64,000 nt of DNA from Roseiarcus sp963824475 (GTDB lineage Bacteria; Pseudomonadota; Alphaproteobacteria; Rhizobiales; Beijerinckiaceae). Where the stretch lies: positions 372,001 to 436,000 of the forward strand of contig CAWGPR010000006.1 in NCBI GenBank assembly GCA_963824475.1, written 5' to 3'. Position numbers and translations under genes: made by a program. Shown here piece by piece: positions 1 to 7,762 of the stretch. The notes below the pieces were generated by a model. It was not told where the DNA came from and ran no database searches. It was given only the letters and a program-made list of their open reading frames with translations. How positions within the stretch are numbered: position 1 is the first letter of the stretch; every line of letters starts with the position of its first letter.

Positions 1-271
1 AGCCCGGCGCGCGGTCGAAGCTGGCGTCGGGAGCGGAGCGAAATCGCGTGAGCGTGATCTCCTCGTCGGAGAGGATCGGCGTCACCAGTCCCGCGCCCGC
101 CTTGTAAGCCTCGGCCGCGATGCGCCGCGCCAGAGGCAGCGCCGCCACCGGCGCCGTTAAAAAAAGGTCTTGGCCCGCCTGAAGCCGCAAGCCCACTTTG
201 ACCGCCGTCTCGGCCAGCCGCTCGACTTTCGCCGGAGCGATCGAGGGGAAATTGCGCTGATGGGTGGTCAT
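1..271 (-). CDS. M29-family aminopeptidase, N-terminal part (cut by window edge)
   Basis: Only about the first 90 residues lie in the window; the gene continues beyond the left edge. The complement starts at an ATG at 271-269. The N-terminus reads LAETAVKVGLRLQAGQDL and then has TAPVAALPLARRIAAEAYKAGA followed by SDEEITLTRFR, the pattern I know from thermophilic metallo-aminopeptidases (M29, AmpS/PepT type). These are cytosolic exopeptidases using two metal ions; the metal ligands lie in the missing C-terminal half, so activity cannot be judged. Family assignment is by recognition of the N-terminal pattern only. Confidence 0.7.
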   Translation of the reverse strand, partial: MTTHQRNFPSIAPAKVERLAETAVKVGLRLQAGQDLFLTAPVAALPLARRIAAEAYKAGAGLVTPILSDEEITLTRFRSAPDASFDRAPG

Positions 272-421
272 GAGAGGCTCCGGGAAAGGTGTCCGCCATC
301 GTGCCTTAAGACCGTGGCGCGCTGAGGGCCATAGCGCTGGAAAGGTCGCGACCTTCTTTCGCAGACCTCGCGTGTATTACGTTTATTTTGCCAAACCAAC
401 GCCAAATTCTTATGACGAGTC

Positions 422-562
422 TCAACACCTGAAACGATTACGGTAGTCTTGCGGCGTGACGGCGAGCAGGCGAATGAAGCCGCGCCGCATCGTTTCCTCA
501 GAACCGAAGTCGCCACGATCCCGCGACAACGCGGCGTCGGCCACTTGGTCGAGCGCCGAACG
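422..562 (-). pseudogene. Remnant of the C-terminal HTH of an AraC-family regulator
   Basis: On the minus strand the last 46 codons before a stop at 422 read ALDQVADAA, then FGSEETMRRGF and VTPQDYRNRF. This is the end of the second helix-turn-helix of AraC/GlxA-like regulators (family pattern: lsleqVAarcGFgs.etlRR.F...gvsPqdYR.rF). Compared with that pattern about five extra residues (LSRDRG) sit in the turn. Upstream the frame runs antisense through the NTF2-like gene and shows no regulator sequence, so the rest of the protein is gone. It is a relic, not an expressed gene; the remaining gap 272-583 otherwise only holds the upstream region of the next gene. Confidence 0.6.
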
Positions 563-583
563 GTTGCGATTCAGGAGGTCAAC

Positions 584-973
584 ATGAGCACGATGACGTT
601 CGCGAAAACGGCGGCGCCAGAATGGCTGCTGGCGATGTGGAAGGAGATCGACGGCAAAACTTTCGGCAAGGGCTTCGACTGCTTCGCCGACAATGCGGTG
701 TGCAACCTCGGGGTCGCCGACTGGCACGGCCGTGAGGCGATCCGCGATAACTTGCGCGCCTTCATAGACACCGGCTTCACCGCGTATCACGACGTTGTCG
801 AGTACTGGGATAGCCCTTTGTTGAAGATCTTCCATGGCAAGGTCACAATGACGCCTGACGACCGCAGCAAACCGGTGGTGAAGCCCACAATGAGCCACTT
901 CTTCTATATGGACGAGAAGGATCCATCAAAGGTCATCCGCTGGACCGGAGCAGTCGGCCCGACCGACTTCTGA
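584..973 (+). CDS. NTF2-like / SnoaL-type small protein
   Basis: 129-residue protein starting at the ATG at 584, preceded by a clear AGGAGG ribosome site 5 nt upstream. The sequence (WKEIDGKTFGKGFDCFADNAVCNLGVADWHGREAIRDN at the start, then a short beta-rich C-terminus) has the cone-shaped NTF2/SnoaL layout: a helix, a WHG/GREAI loop and alternating strands. Such proteins are small hydrolases, isomerases or ligand-binding modules; the substrate cannot be told from sequence. It ends 42 bp before a short-chain dehydrogenase on the same strand, so the two may be co-transcribed. Confidence 0.6.
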   Translation: MSTMTFAKTAAPEWLLAMWKEIDGKTFGKGFDCFADNAVCNLGVADWHGREAIRDNLRAFIDTGFTAYHDVVEYWDSPLLKIFHGKVTMTPDDRSKPVVKPTMSHFFYMDEKDPSKVIRWTGAVGPTDF

Positions 974-1015
974 CACCGAGTGCGAGCGTGCAAGCGCAAC
1001 GTTGGGAGTATGGGC

Positions 1016-1789
1016 GTGGCGCGCATCTTCATCTCGGGCTCCTCCGACGGCCTTGGTTTGATGGTCGGTCAGGTTCTCGCCGATCAGGGCCATCAGGTCG
1101 TGTTGCATGCGCGCAACGACGCCCGCGCGGCGGACGCCAAGAAGGCCGCGCCCAAGGCCGAAGCCATTGTCGTCGGCGATCTCGCCACGATCGCAGCGAC
1201 CAAGGACGTCGCCGCCCAAGTCAACGCGCTTGGGCGTCTCGACGCGGTCATTCACAACGCCGCAGTCGGCTACCGGGAAGGTCATCGCGTGACCAGCGAC
1301 AGCTTGCCGCATGTCTTCGCCATCAACACGCTCGCGCCCTATATCCTCACCGCTCTGATCGAAAGGCCGAAGCGCCTTATCTATCTGAGCTCGGGCATGC
1401 ACGATCGCGCGGACGCGAATCTCGACGATATCCTGTGGCGCAAGCGGCGCTGGGACGGATCGGCGGCTTACGCTGAAAGCAAGCTGCATGACGTCATGCT
1501 GGCTTTCGCCGTCGCGCGCCTGTGGCCGGATGTGTTATCGAACGCGCTGACGCCCGGATGGGTGCCGACCAAAATGGGCGGGGCCGGCGCGCCCGACGAC
1601 ATCAGTCAGGCGCATCTCACGCAAGCGTGGCTTGCGACCAGCGACGAAACCGCCGCGCGGACCACCGCCGGCTACTTCTATCATTTGAAGCGGCGCGAGC
1701 CGAACCCCGAAGCGCGGGATGTCGCGCTGCAAGACAGGCTGGTCGGCATCTGTCGGGAGATTTCCGGAGTCGAACTGCAGCGCCCCTGA
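1016..1789 (+). CDS. SDR-family NAD(P)-dependent oxidoreductase
   Basis: 257-residue short-chain dehydrogenase. The cofactor motif GSSDGLG lies directly after the N-terminal strand ARIFI, NNA-equivalent HNAAVG follows near residue 90, and the catalytic Ser-Tyr-Lys is visible as LSSG and YAESK. The GTG at 1016 is chosen because GGGAG ends 7 nt upstream and the product then begins like its relatives (ARIFISGSSDGLG); an ATG at 1010 or a GTG at 980 in the same frame are alternatives. Substrate unknown; it follows the NTF2-like gene closely, suggesting a shared transcript. Confidence 0.75.
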   Translation: MARIFISGSSDGLGLMVGQVLADQGHQVVLHARNDARAADAKKAAPKAEAIVVGDLATIAATKDVAAQVNALGRLDAVIHNAAVGYREGHRVTSDSLPHVFAINTLAPYILTALIERPKRLIYLSSGMHDRADANLDDILWRKRRWDGSAAYAESKLHDVMLAFAVARLWPDVLSNALTPGWVPTKMGGAGAPDDISQAHLTQAWLATSDETAARTTAGYFYHLKRREPNPEARDVALQDRLVGICREISGVELQRP

Positions 1790-1837
1790 GGAGGAAGGTG
1801 AACCTGAACGGCCGGCTCTCCATCGAGCAAGCGTGGA

Positions 1838-2086
1838 TCAGCGCGCGCGTTTGAGTCGGGGTTGGGTCTTGTCGCCGCTTGACAGGAGCTCATCGTACAA
1901 TCGATCGATCTCGCGCGCCTGGTCCGGCGTGATATCCTGACCACTCCCAGTGGGCTGATGCTTGACCCCGTTCTCGATCGGCCACTGTCCCTCATGAACC
2001 GACGAGGAATTCTGGGCAATCCCCGGCTGCGGCAGGAATGACAGCGCTCCAACCACCCCGAAGACAATGGGGATTTTGTTTAGCAT
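1838..2086 (-). CDS. Small exported protein of unknown function
   Basis: 82-residue protein. The ATG at 2086 is followed by a cleavable signal peptide (MLNKIPIVFGVVGALSFLP, likely cleavage after GIAQ), and a GGGAGAG element lies about 8 nt upstream. The mature part is short and polar, rich in Gln, Ser and Asp, ending in basic residues (QPRLKRAR); no domain is recognised. Convergent with the SDR gene and divergent from the DUF5996 gene. Confidence 0.5.
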   Translation of the reverse strand: MLNKIPIVFGVVGALSFLPQPGIAQNSSSVHEGQWPIENGVKHQPTGSGQDITPDQAREIDRLYDELLSSGDKTQPRLKRAR

Positions 2087-2262
2087 CGCCTGACTCTCCC
2101 GATCTGGGCCGCGCAGCAATCAAATGGTGATTTTGGAGCGACTTTGAATGACGCAAAATGTCGCGGCAAGTTCAACCATGCGCGAGCTTCCTGGCCCGCC
2201 GCGGCGCCTCGATCGAAGCGGAGTCGCCGCTGGCTCGTGAGCTTCGCCCCAGCAACAGGAGC

Positions 2263-3217
2263 ATGGTGAACGCTATGGACGGCGCTGACGCAATCTGGCC
2301 CGATCTCACTTATTCGACGTGGAGCGAGACGCTCGCAACCTTGCATCTCTGGACTCAGATTGTCGGCAAGATCAGGCTCACGCTGACCCCCTGGCTCAAT
2401 CACAGCTGGCAGACCCCGCTCTATGTGACCGCCCGCGGACTCGCCACGTCGGCGATCCCGATTGGGACTGAGATTTTCGACATCGAATTCGACTTTGTCG
2501 GCCATCGAACTCATGATCCGAACCAGCCGAGGCGCCGAGCGATCGCTGCCGCTTCGGCCGCAGTCGGTCGCCGATTTCTTTTCCGCGACCATCGGTCTTC
2601 TCGACGGCATGGGTATTGCTGTCGCAATCAAGGAGACGCCGAACGAAGTTCCAAACCCGATCCGCTTTTCAGACGACCGGATACACGCCGCCTATGACGC
2701 GGCCGCCGCCCATCGCTTCTGGCGCGCGCTCGTCCAGGCGGATCGCATCTTCAAGCTCTTCCGCACTGGCTTTCTTGGCAAGGCGAGCCCGGTCCATTTC
2801 TTCTGGGGCAGCTTCGATCTCGCGGTGACCCGTTTCTCCGGGCGCCGCGCGCCGCTCCATCCAGGTGGCGTGCCCGGACTGCCCGACGACGTCGCGCGCG
2901 AAGCCTATTCGCACGAAGTGAGCAGCGCCGGGTTCTGGCCGGGCGCCGAGGCTTTTCCACGCGCGGCCTTCTACGCCTACGCCTATCCCGAGCCGGCGGG
3001 CTTTCGCGGCCGGGCCGTTACGTCCGGCGCTGCTTTCGATACGACGCTCGGAGAGTTCATCCTCCCGTATGACACGGTTGCGCAAGCGCCGGACCCCGAC
3101 GCCTTGCTGCTCGACTTCCTGTCGACGACCTATGCGGCCGCGGCGGAGGCCGGAGGCTGGGACCGCGCCGCCTTGGACTGCCCGCTTGGCGTTCCGGGAC
3201 GGGTCCGGCCAATTTAG
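2263..3217 (+). pseudogene. DUF5996 family gene, frameshifted
   Basis: The N-terminal third (WPDLTYSTWSETLATLHLWTQ, then WLNHSW and GTEIFDIEFDFVGHR) lies in one frame and the rest (LMIRTSRGAERSLPL to KASPVHFFWGSFDLAVTRFSG and AYSHEVSSAGFWPGAEAFP) in the next. Joined at 2508/2509 by dropping one A they give a continuous DUF5996 protein of roughly 315 residues ending at the TAG at 3215. The family is common in bacteria but has no established biochemical role that I know. The start is set at the ATG at 2263 behind AGGAG; GTG 2266 or ATG 2275 are also possible. Whether the extra A is a real mutation or a sequencing error cannot be decided here. Confidence 0.75.
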
Positions 3218-3236
3218 AAGCGCTTGCGAGCGCTAA

Positions 3237-4169
3237 GAGCCTGACTCAAAAGTCTACGGCCTGGCGAGCCGCCTGAGGGCGAGCTGGATGCAAGCGAGTG
3301 TGATGAAGGCCGCGAGGGTATCAGCGAGGTTCTCGTAATCTTTGGCCAGGCGGCGGTTTCGGCCGAACCACGAAAAGGTCCGTTCGACAACCCAGCGACG
3401 CGGCAGGACGATAAATCCTGAACTGTCGTCGGGACGTTTGACGATCTCCACACGCAGCGGCGGCTGCGCGGCGACGGCGTGTTCGACCTGGCGGGCGTTG
3501 TAGCCGCCATCGGCCCAGACGAGTTCGAGCCAATTGAAGCGCTGGCGGATGCGGTCAAACACCAAGGCGGCGCCGTCCCGGTCCTGAATGGCGGCGGAGT
3601 GAACCACCACGCGCAAGGGCAAGCCTTCGGTATCGACCAGAGCGTGGATCTTGCGCCCCTTCACCTTCTTGCTGGCGTCATAACCCACTGCGTCTGCTTC
3701 ACCTTTCGCGCATCCCCTTTTTCGGCCGACTTGAGCGACTGGCTGTCGATGACGCCGGCGCTGGGGCTCGCCTCCCGCCCCAGCCGTTCGCGCAGCGCCG
3801 CGCGCAGTTCCTCCCAGATCGCCTCCCATACTCCCTCCCGCTGGAAAGCGCGGAAGATGTTGTAGACCGTCGAGCGCGGCGGGAAGACCCCGTGCGGCAA
3901 ATAACGCCACGGGCAACCGGTTCGCAGAAGATAGAAGATCGCGTTCATCGCCAAGCGCATGTCGGTCTGGCGCGGCCGTCCGCCCGGCTTCGCCGGCGGA
4001 ATCAGAGGCGCCAAGCGATCCCATTCCGCATCGTTCAGATCGCTCGGCAGACAATCCCCAGCTTGGCGATACCGGCTCCGATCAGCGTCCGTCCACATCC
4101 CGAATCATCCTCAAAATTGCAGATGACCCGGTAAATCATTCCTTCCTTAACGACTTTTGAGACAGGCTC
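3237..4169. mobile_element. IS5-family insertion sequence (IS427-like), 933 bp
   Basis: Terminal inverted repeats are visible: GAGCCTGACTCAAAAGTC at 3237 and its near-perfect inverse ending at 4169 (one mismatch, A/T). The element is flanked by a direct TAA on both sides (3234-3236 and 4170-4172), fitting the 3-bp TNA target duplications of this IS group. It carries one transposase read from two overlapping frames on the minus strand. It sits between the DUF5996 gene and a ScoMcrA head-domain gene and interrupts neither. Confidence 0.9.
3254..4098 (-). CDS. IS5-family transposase, two frames joined by -1 frameshift
   Basis: Frame A starts at the ATG at 4098 (MWTDADRSRYRQ) and carries the first catalytic aspartate in VIDSQSLKSAEKG. 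Frame B carries the rest: GYDASKKVKGRKIHALVDT, second aspartate in LVWADGGYNA, and glutamate in WVVERTFSWFGRNRR. They overlap at A5G4 (minus strand, 3722-3714); a -1 slip on AAA there joins them into about 281 residues, the normal length for IS5 DDE transposases. Frameshifting is known for the IS427 subgroup, so the split is probably functional rather than decay. It acts on its own terminal repeats. Confidence 0.88.
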
Positions 4170-4311
4170 TAACTCTCAGCCTCCGCGATCCGCGTGACCA
4201 CAAGATGGGCCGTTTGTCGGTCTAACGCGAAAGCGGCTCAGCTTAAGGAGGCGGCGTACGCCCCGGCCTAGGGCCGGAAACACAAGCAACAGCGACCCTG
4301 GAGAATGAACA

Positions 4312-4605
4312 ATGGTGGCTTGGGACCGCGTAACTCGTGATCACGTATTGCGCGCAATAAAGGAGTACGACCGACTGGGGCCGGAACGGTTCTTCGCTGA
4401 GCGCGGCTTCGCCCCGACTACGACTTATGAGCTCATCTGGGAACAACGCCTTTACCCGCCGAAGGCGATTCTGGGCACAGCCTATGAGATCGCCACCGGA
4501 AAGCGCCTTGCCTCCGGCGACTTCGAGGGCGGCAAGGCAGGCGCGGTGAAAGTGCTCGGACAGCTCGAATTCACCGTTCAGGAGAAGCGACGACCGGGCA
4601 AGTAG
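4312..4605 (+). CDS. Stand-alone ScoMcrA-type N-terminal head domain protein
   Basis: 97 residues, ATG at 4312 with GGAGA 7-8 nt upstream. The protein (VTRDHVLRAIKEYDRLGPERFF, YPPKAILGTAYEIATG, ASGDFEGGKAGAVKVLGQLEF) matches the small N-terminal head domain I know from ScoMcrA, a modification-dependent type IV restriction enzyme. In the full enzyme this domain precedes DNA-reading and HNH nuclease domains; none follows here, and the next gene (cbbR) is on the opposite strand. It may be a free DNA-binding accessory protein or a remnant left beside the IS element. Function of the isolated domain is unknown. Confidence 0.6.
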   Translation: MVAWDRVTRDHVLRAIKEYDRLGPERFFAERGFAPTTTYELIWEQRLYPPKAILGTAYEIATGKRLASGDFEGGKAGAVKVLGQLEFTVQEKRRPGK

Positions 4606-4628
4606 AGGTTTCGCTCACTCGCGCTCGA

Positions 4629-5642
4629 TCATTCTTGCCAGAGCCGGATAGCGCTGATCGAGTCTATGCCTCCGATCCGCACTGCGAACCACGAACCGCT
4701 GGGGATTTTCGCGTCGTTCGCGCGACGCGCGGAAGGAAGCGGCGGGAACTCATTCGATAGGAAATTCGCCAGCGCCAAAGCGGGCGGCAACAGCGCCCGG
4801 TCGCGGCGGTAGACGACATACCATTGCCTAATGACCGGCAGTCCGAGGATGTCGAGCGCGACGAGTCGACCGTTGGAGAGTTCGGTCGCGACCGTGTGGC
4901 CCGAGATGAAGGCAACGCCGAGTCCCGCCATCACCGCCTGCTTGATGGTCTCGTTGCTGTCGATCTCCATGCCGATGTTGGGCTCGAAACCGCGATCGGC
5001 GAAGCTGCGCTGCATGAGGAGCCGAGTGCCCGAACCTAGCTCACGCACGAGAAAGGTCTCGTCCTTTAGCGCATCGAGCGCCATCTTCCGGCGCCGGGCG
5101 AGGGCATGTCCGTGCGGCGCCACGATAAGATGGGGATGATCGCCGATGAGCAGGCGCTCGAGGTCCATGTCCTCCGGCGGCCAGCCCGTGATCGCGATGT
5201 CCAGCGCGTAGTCGCGCAGCGCCCGCAGAATCTCGTTTCGGTTACCGATTGAGAGCTTGATCTGGATCTTCGGATAAGCGCGCGAAAAGCCGGCGATCGC
5301 GAACGGCATGAAGTATTTCGCCGTGCTCACCGCTCCGATCGACACGCCGCCCCCGGTCAGGCCTTTGATCGCATCGATCGCCGCAGCGCTGTCGCTCACC
5401 GCGGCCGCAATCCGGTGGTGCAGCGCGACGAGGTCGCGCCCGACCTCGGTCAGGATCATCCCGTCAGTGGCGCGCTGAAGCAGCGGCAAGCCGACAAGGG
5501 CCTGAAGGCCGCGGATCTGCAGGGTTATGGCAGGCTGGGTCAGGCCCAAACGTCGCGCCGCGCCCGTGACGCTCCCGGTCGTCTCGATCGCCGCCAGGGC
5601 GCGCAATTGCCGGAGGGTGACGCTGTTGGCGAACGAGGCCAT
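4629..5642 (-). CDS. cbbR: LysR-type transcriptional regulator CbbR
   Basis: 337 residues. The N-terminus has the LysR winged HTH (LRQLRALAAIETTGSVTGAARRLGLTQPAI, residues about 10-40), followed by the periplasmic-binding-protein-like co-inducer domain (PKIQIKLSIGNRNEILRAL, GLGVAFISGHTVA). Gene position, divergent from cbbF with a 154-bp gap, and the sequence style identify it as the activator of the Calvin-cycle operon. CbbR proteins bind the shared intergenic region and sense metabolites such as NADPH or phosphorylated sugars. The C-terminal tail past residue 310 (GSWFAVRIGGIDSISAIRL) is a little longer than usual. Confidence 0.9.
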   Translation of the reverse strand: MASFANSVTLRQLRALAAIETTGSVTGAARRLGLTQPAITLQIRGLQALVGLPLLQRATDGMILTEVGRDLVALHHRIAAAVSDSAAAIDAIKGLTGGGVSIGAVSTAKYFMPFAIAGFSRAYPKIQIKLSIGNRNEILRALRDYALDIAITGWPPEDMDLERLLIGDHPHLIVAPHGHALARRRKMALDALKDETFLVRELGSGTRLLMQRSFADRGFEPNIGMEIDSNETIKQAVMAGLGVAFISGHTVATELSNGRLVALDILGLPVIRQWYVVYRRDRALLPPALALANFLSNEFPPLPSARRANDAKIPSGSWFAVRIGGIDSISAIRLWQE

Positions 5643-5674
5643 ATTAGGAAAACTTTTGTAACACCAAGCATTTT

Positions 5675-5689
5675 TATATTTTCATTATA
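5675..5689. promoter_or_regulatory. Candidate CbbR operator between cbbR and cbbF
   Basis: The 154-bp cbbR-cbbF gap contains a TATA-N7-TATA palindrome in an AT-rich stretch, which includes a T-N11-A LysR core (T5675, A5687). It is about 35 bp upstream of cbbR and 110 bp upstream of cbbF, a usual place for a LysR activator site. Identified by eye only. Confidence 0.4.
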
Positions 5690-5796
5690 GACCTTTCCAT
5701 GTCAACCTTTCACAGAGCGAGACAGGGCGGCCGCCGAAGTCGGGCCGCACACCTTTGCCGGTCCTCCGCAGTGCGGGGCCGAGGGGAGGAGGAGTT

Positions 5797-6807
5797 GTGG
5801 ACGCCATCTTATTGCGGCGACATCTGGAGCTCGCTGCGAAGTCCAGCGATCCGCGGCAGTGCGCGCGCCAGACGCAGATAGGGGCGGTCGTGTTGGCGCT
5901 GGCGGCGGCTTCGCTCGACATTGCCGACATGATTTCGCTTGGCGCGCTGGCCGCGCCCACTCGTGGCGCAGCGCATGAATTCCGCGTTCGCGCGCATGAG
6001 ACTCTCGCCCAGGCCCTTCGCGGCGGCAGCGTCCGCGCCTTCCTGTCGACGGAGGCTGACGAAACCCTAGCGATCGACGAATTGGGCGGTTTCGCCGTGG
6101 AGGCCAGTCCTCTCGCTGGAGCGGCCGATCTCGATGCGAACATGACCGCCGGAACGATCTTCGCGATAACCGAGGCCGGCGGCGAGGGCAGGGCGCTTCC
6201 TGCGGGAGAGCCGCTCGCCGCCGGCTTCATCGTTTATGGCCCGCAGACCGCTCTGGCGTTAACGCTCGGCGACGGCGTCGACATCTTCATCCATGATCGG
6301 CGAGACCGCTCATGGCGCCTGACGGCGCCCGCCGTGCGCATACCCGATTTCGCGCACGAATACGCCATCAACGCGGCGAACTATCGCCACTGGAACACGG
6401 CCGTCCGCGCTTTCGTCGATGATTGCTTCAACGGCTGGGACGGCGACGAGGGACGACGCTTCAACTCATGCTGGACGGGTTCCATCGCCGCGGACGCCTT
6501 CACCATTCTCATACGTGGCGGCGTTCTGCTTGATCCCGCCGACGCGCGGCGTGGCTATGAGGACGGCCGACTGCGGCTCCTCTGCGAGGCGCGACCCATC
6601 GCTTACGTGATCGAACAGGCCGGAGGGCGAGCTTCGACCGGGGCGGCGCGAATTCTCGACCGGCGGGCTACGTCGCCGCAGATGCGCACCCCGCTGATCC
6701 TCGGCTCGCGAGTCCTGGTCGAGCGGATCGAACGGCTCCATTCGCGGCCGGAAAGCCTTGCCGATGTTTCCCCGCTCTTCGGCAAGCGCGGCCTCTTCAG
6801 AGCCTGA
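5797..6807 (+). CDS. cbbF: Class I fructose-1,6-bisphosphatase-like protein CbbF, divergent active site
   Basis: 336 residues; GTG at 5797 chosen because GGAGGAG lies 4 nt upstream and the length fits the family. The C-terminal half is clearly FBPase: ANYRHW, GRLRLLCEARPIAYVIEQAGG (family active-site signature) and ILGSRVLVERIERLH. In the N-terminal half the usual DPLDGSSN, which supplies metal ligands and catalytic residues, is replaced by SPLAGAAD (residues 104-111), and the expected GD.QK.LD motif is also missing. Its place as first gene of the cbb operon implies a role in the Calvin cycle, but catalysis by the normal mechanism is doubtful. It may be a structural or regulatory paralogue with another FBPase elsewhere. 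Confidence 0.8.
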   Translation: MDAILLRRHLELAAKSSDPRQCARQTQIGAVVLALAAASLDIADMISLGALAAPTRGAAHEFRVRAHETLAQALRGGSVRAFLSTEADETLAIDELGGFAVEASPLAGAADLDANMTAGTIFAITEAGGEGRALPAGEPLAAGFIVYGPQTALALTLGDGVDIFIHDRRDRSWRLTAPAVRIPDFAHEYAINAANYRHWNTAVRAFVDDCFNGWDGDEGRRFNSCWTGSIAADAFTILIRGGVLLDPADARRGYEDGRLRLLCEARPIAYVIEQAGGRASTGAARILDRRATSPQMRTPLILGSRVLVERIERLHSRPESLADVSPLFGKRGLFRA

Positions 6808-6822
6808 GCGAACGAAAAAGCG

Positions 6823-7695
6823 ATGTCGGTCAAGCATCCCATCATATCCGTCACCGGCTCTTCGGGCGCCGGGACGACATCGGTGCGAAAAACCTTCGAG
6901 ACCATCTTCCGTCGCGAGGGCATCGAAGCCGTCTATGTCGAGGGCGATTCGTTTCATCGCTACGACCGGGCGGGAATGCGGGCGGAAATGGCCGCGCAGG
7001 CGGAGCGTGGCAACAAGCACTTCAGCCATTTCTCGCCCGAATCGAATCTGTTCGACCGGCTCGAGGCCCTGTTTGCCGAATTCGGCGCGACCGGGAAGGG
7101 GCTGGCCCGCCACTATATTCACGACAACGAGGAAGCGAAGCTTTACGGAGAAAAGCCCGGCGCGTTCACGCCGTGGGAGCCGCTGCCGCCGGCCGATCTC
7201 CTCCTCTACGAAGGCCTGCATGGTGCGGTCGTCACCGACGGCGTCGACGTCGCAAAACACGCCGATCTCAAGATCGGCGTCGTCCCCGTCATCAACCTCG
7301 AGTGGATCCAGAAGCTGCATCGGGACCGCAACGCCCGCGGCTATTCGACCGAAGCGGTCACCGACACGATCCTTCGCCGGATGCCGGACTATGTGAACTA
7401 CATCTGCCCGCAGTTCGCCCTTACCGACATCAACTTCCAGCGCGTGCCCACGGTGGACACTTCGAATCCGTTCATCGCGCGTTGGATCCCGACGGCGGAC
7501 GAATCGATGGTCGTGATCCGGTTCAAGAATCCGCGCGGCATCGACTTCCCGTATCTGCTTTCAATGATCGCCGGCAGCTTCATGTCTCGCGCCAACTCCA
7601 TAGTCATCCACGGCGCCAAGCTCGATCTCGCGATGCAGCTGATTCTGACGCCGATGATCTTGAAGCTGATGGACCAGAGAAGGCGCGCTTTATGA
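6823..7695 (+). CDS. cbbP: Phosphoribulokinase CbbP
   Basis: 290 residues, proteobacterial (class I) phosphoribulokinase. The nucleotide loop GSSGAGTTS is at residues 12-20, followed by YVEGDSFHRYDRAGM, the ribulose-5-phosphate site region, HFSPESNLFDRLE, and the Walker-B-like LLLYEGLHGAV. It converts ribulose 5-phosphate and ATP into ribulose 1,5-bisphosphate, the RuBisCO substrate. It follows cbbF by 15 bp and precedes cbbL by 67 bp, so it is part of one operon. Confidence 0.95.
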   Translation: MSVKHPIISVTGSSGAGTTSVRKTFETIFRREGIEAVYVEGDSFHRYDRAGMRAEMAAQAERGNKHFSHFSPESNLFDRLEALFAEFGATGKGLARHYIHDNEEAKLYGEKPGAFTPWEPLPPADLLLYEGLHGAVVTDGVDVAKHADLKIGVVPVINLEWIQKLHRDRNARGYSTEAVTDTILRRMPDYVNYICPQFALTDINFQRVPTVDTSNPFIARWIPTADESMVVIRFKNPRGIDFPYLLSMIAGSFMSRANSIVIHGAKLDLAMQLILTPMILKLMDQRRRAL

Positions 7696-7762
7696 CTGAC
7701 GCCGGCACGACCCAACGAACGACGTGAGCGCCCTCAGGCTGACAGCAAAAGGAGACCGTACG

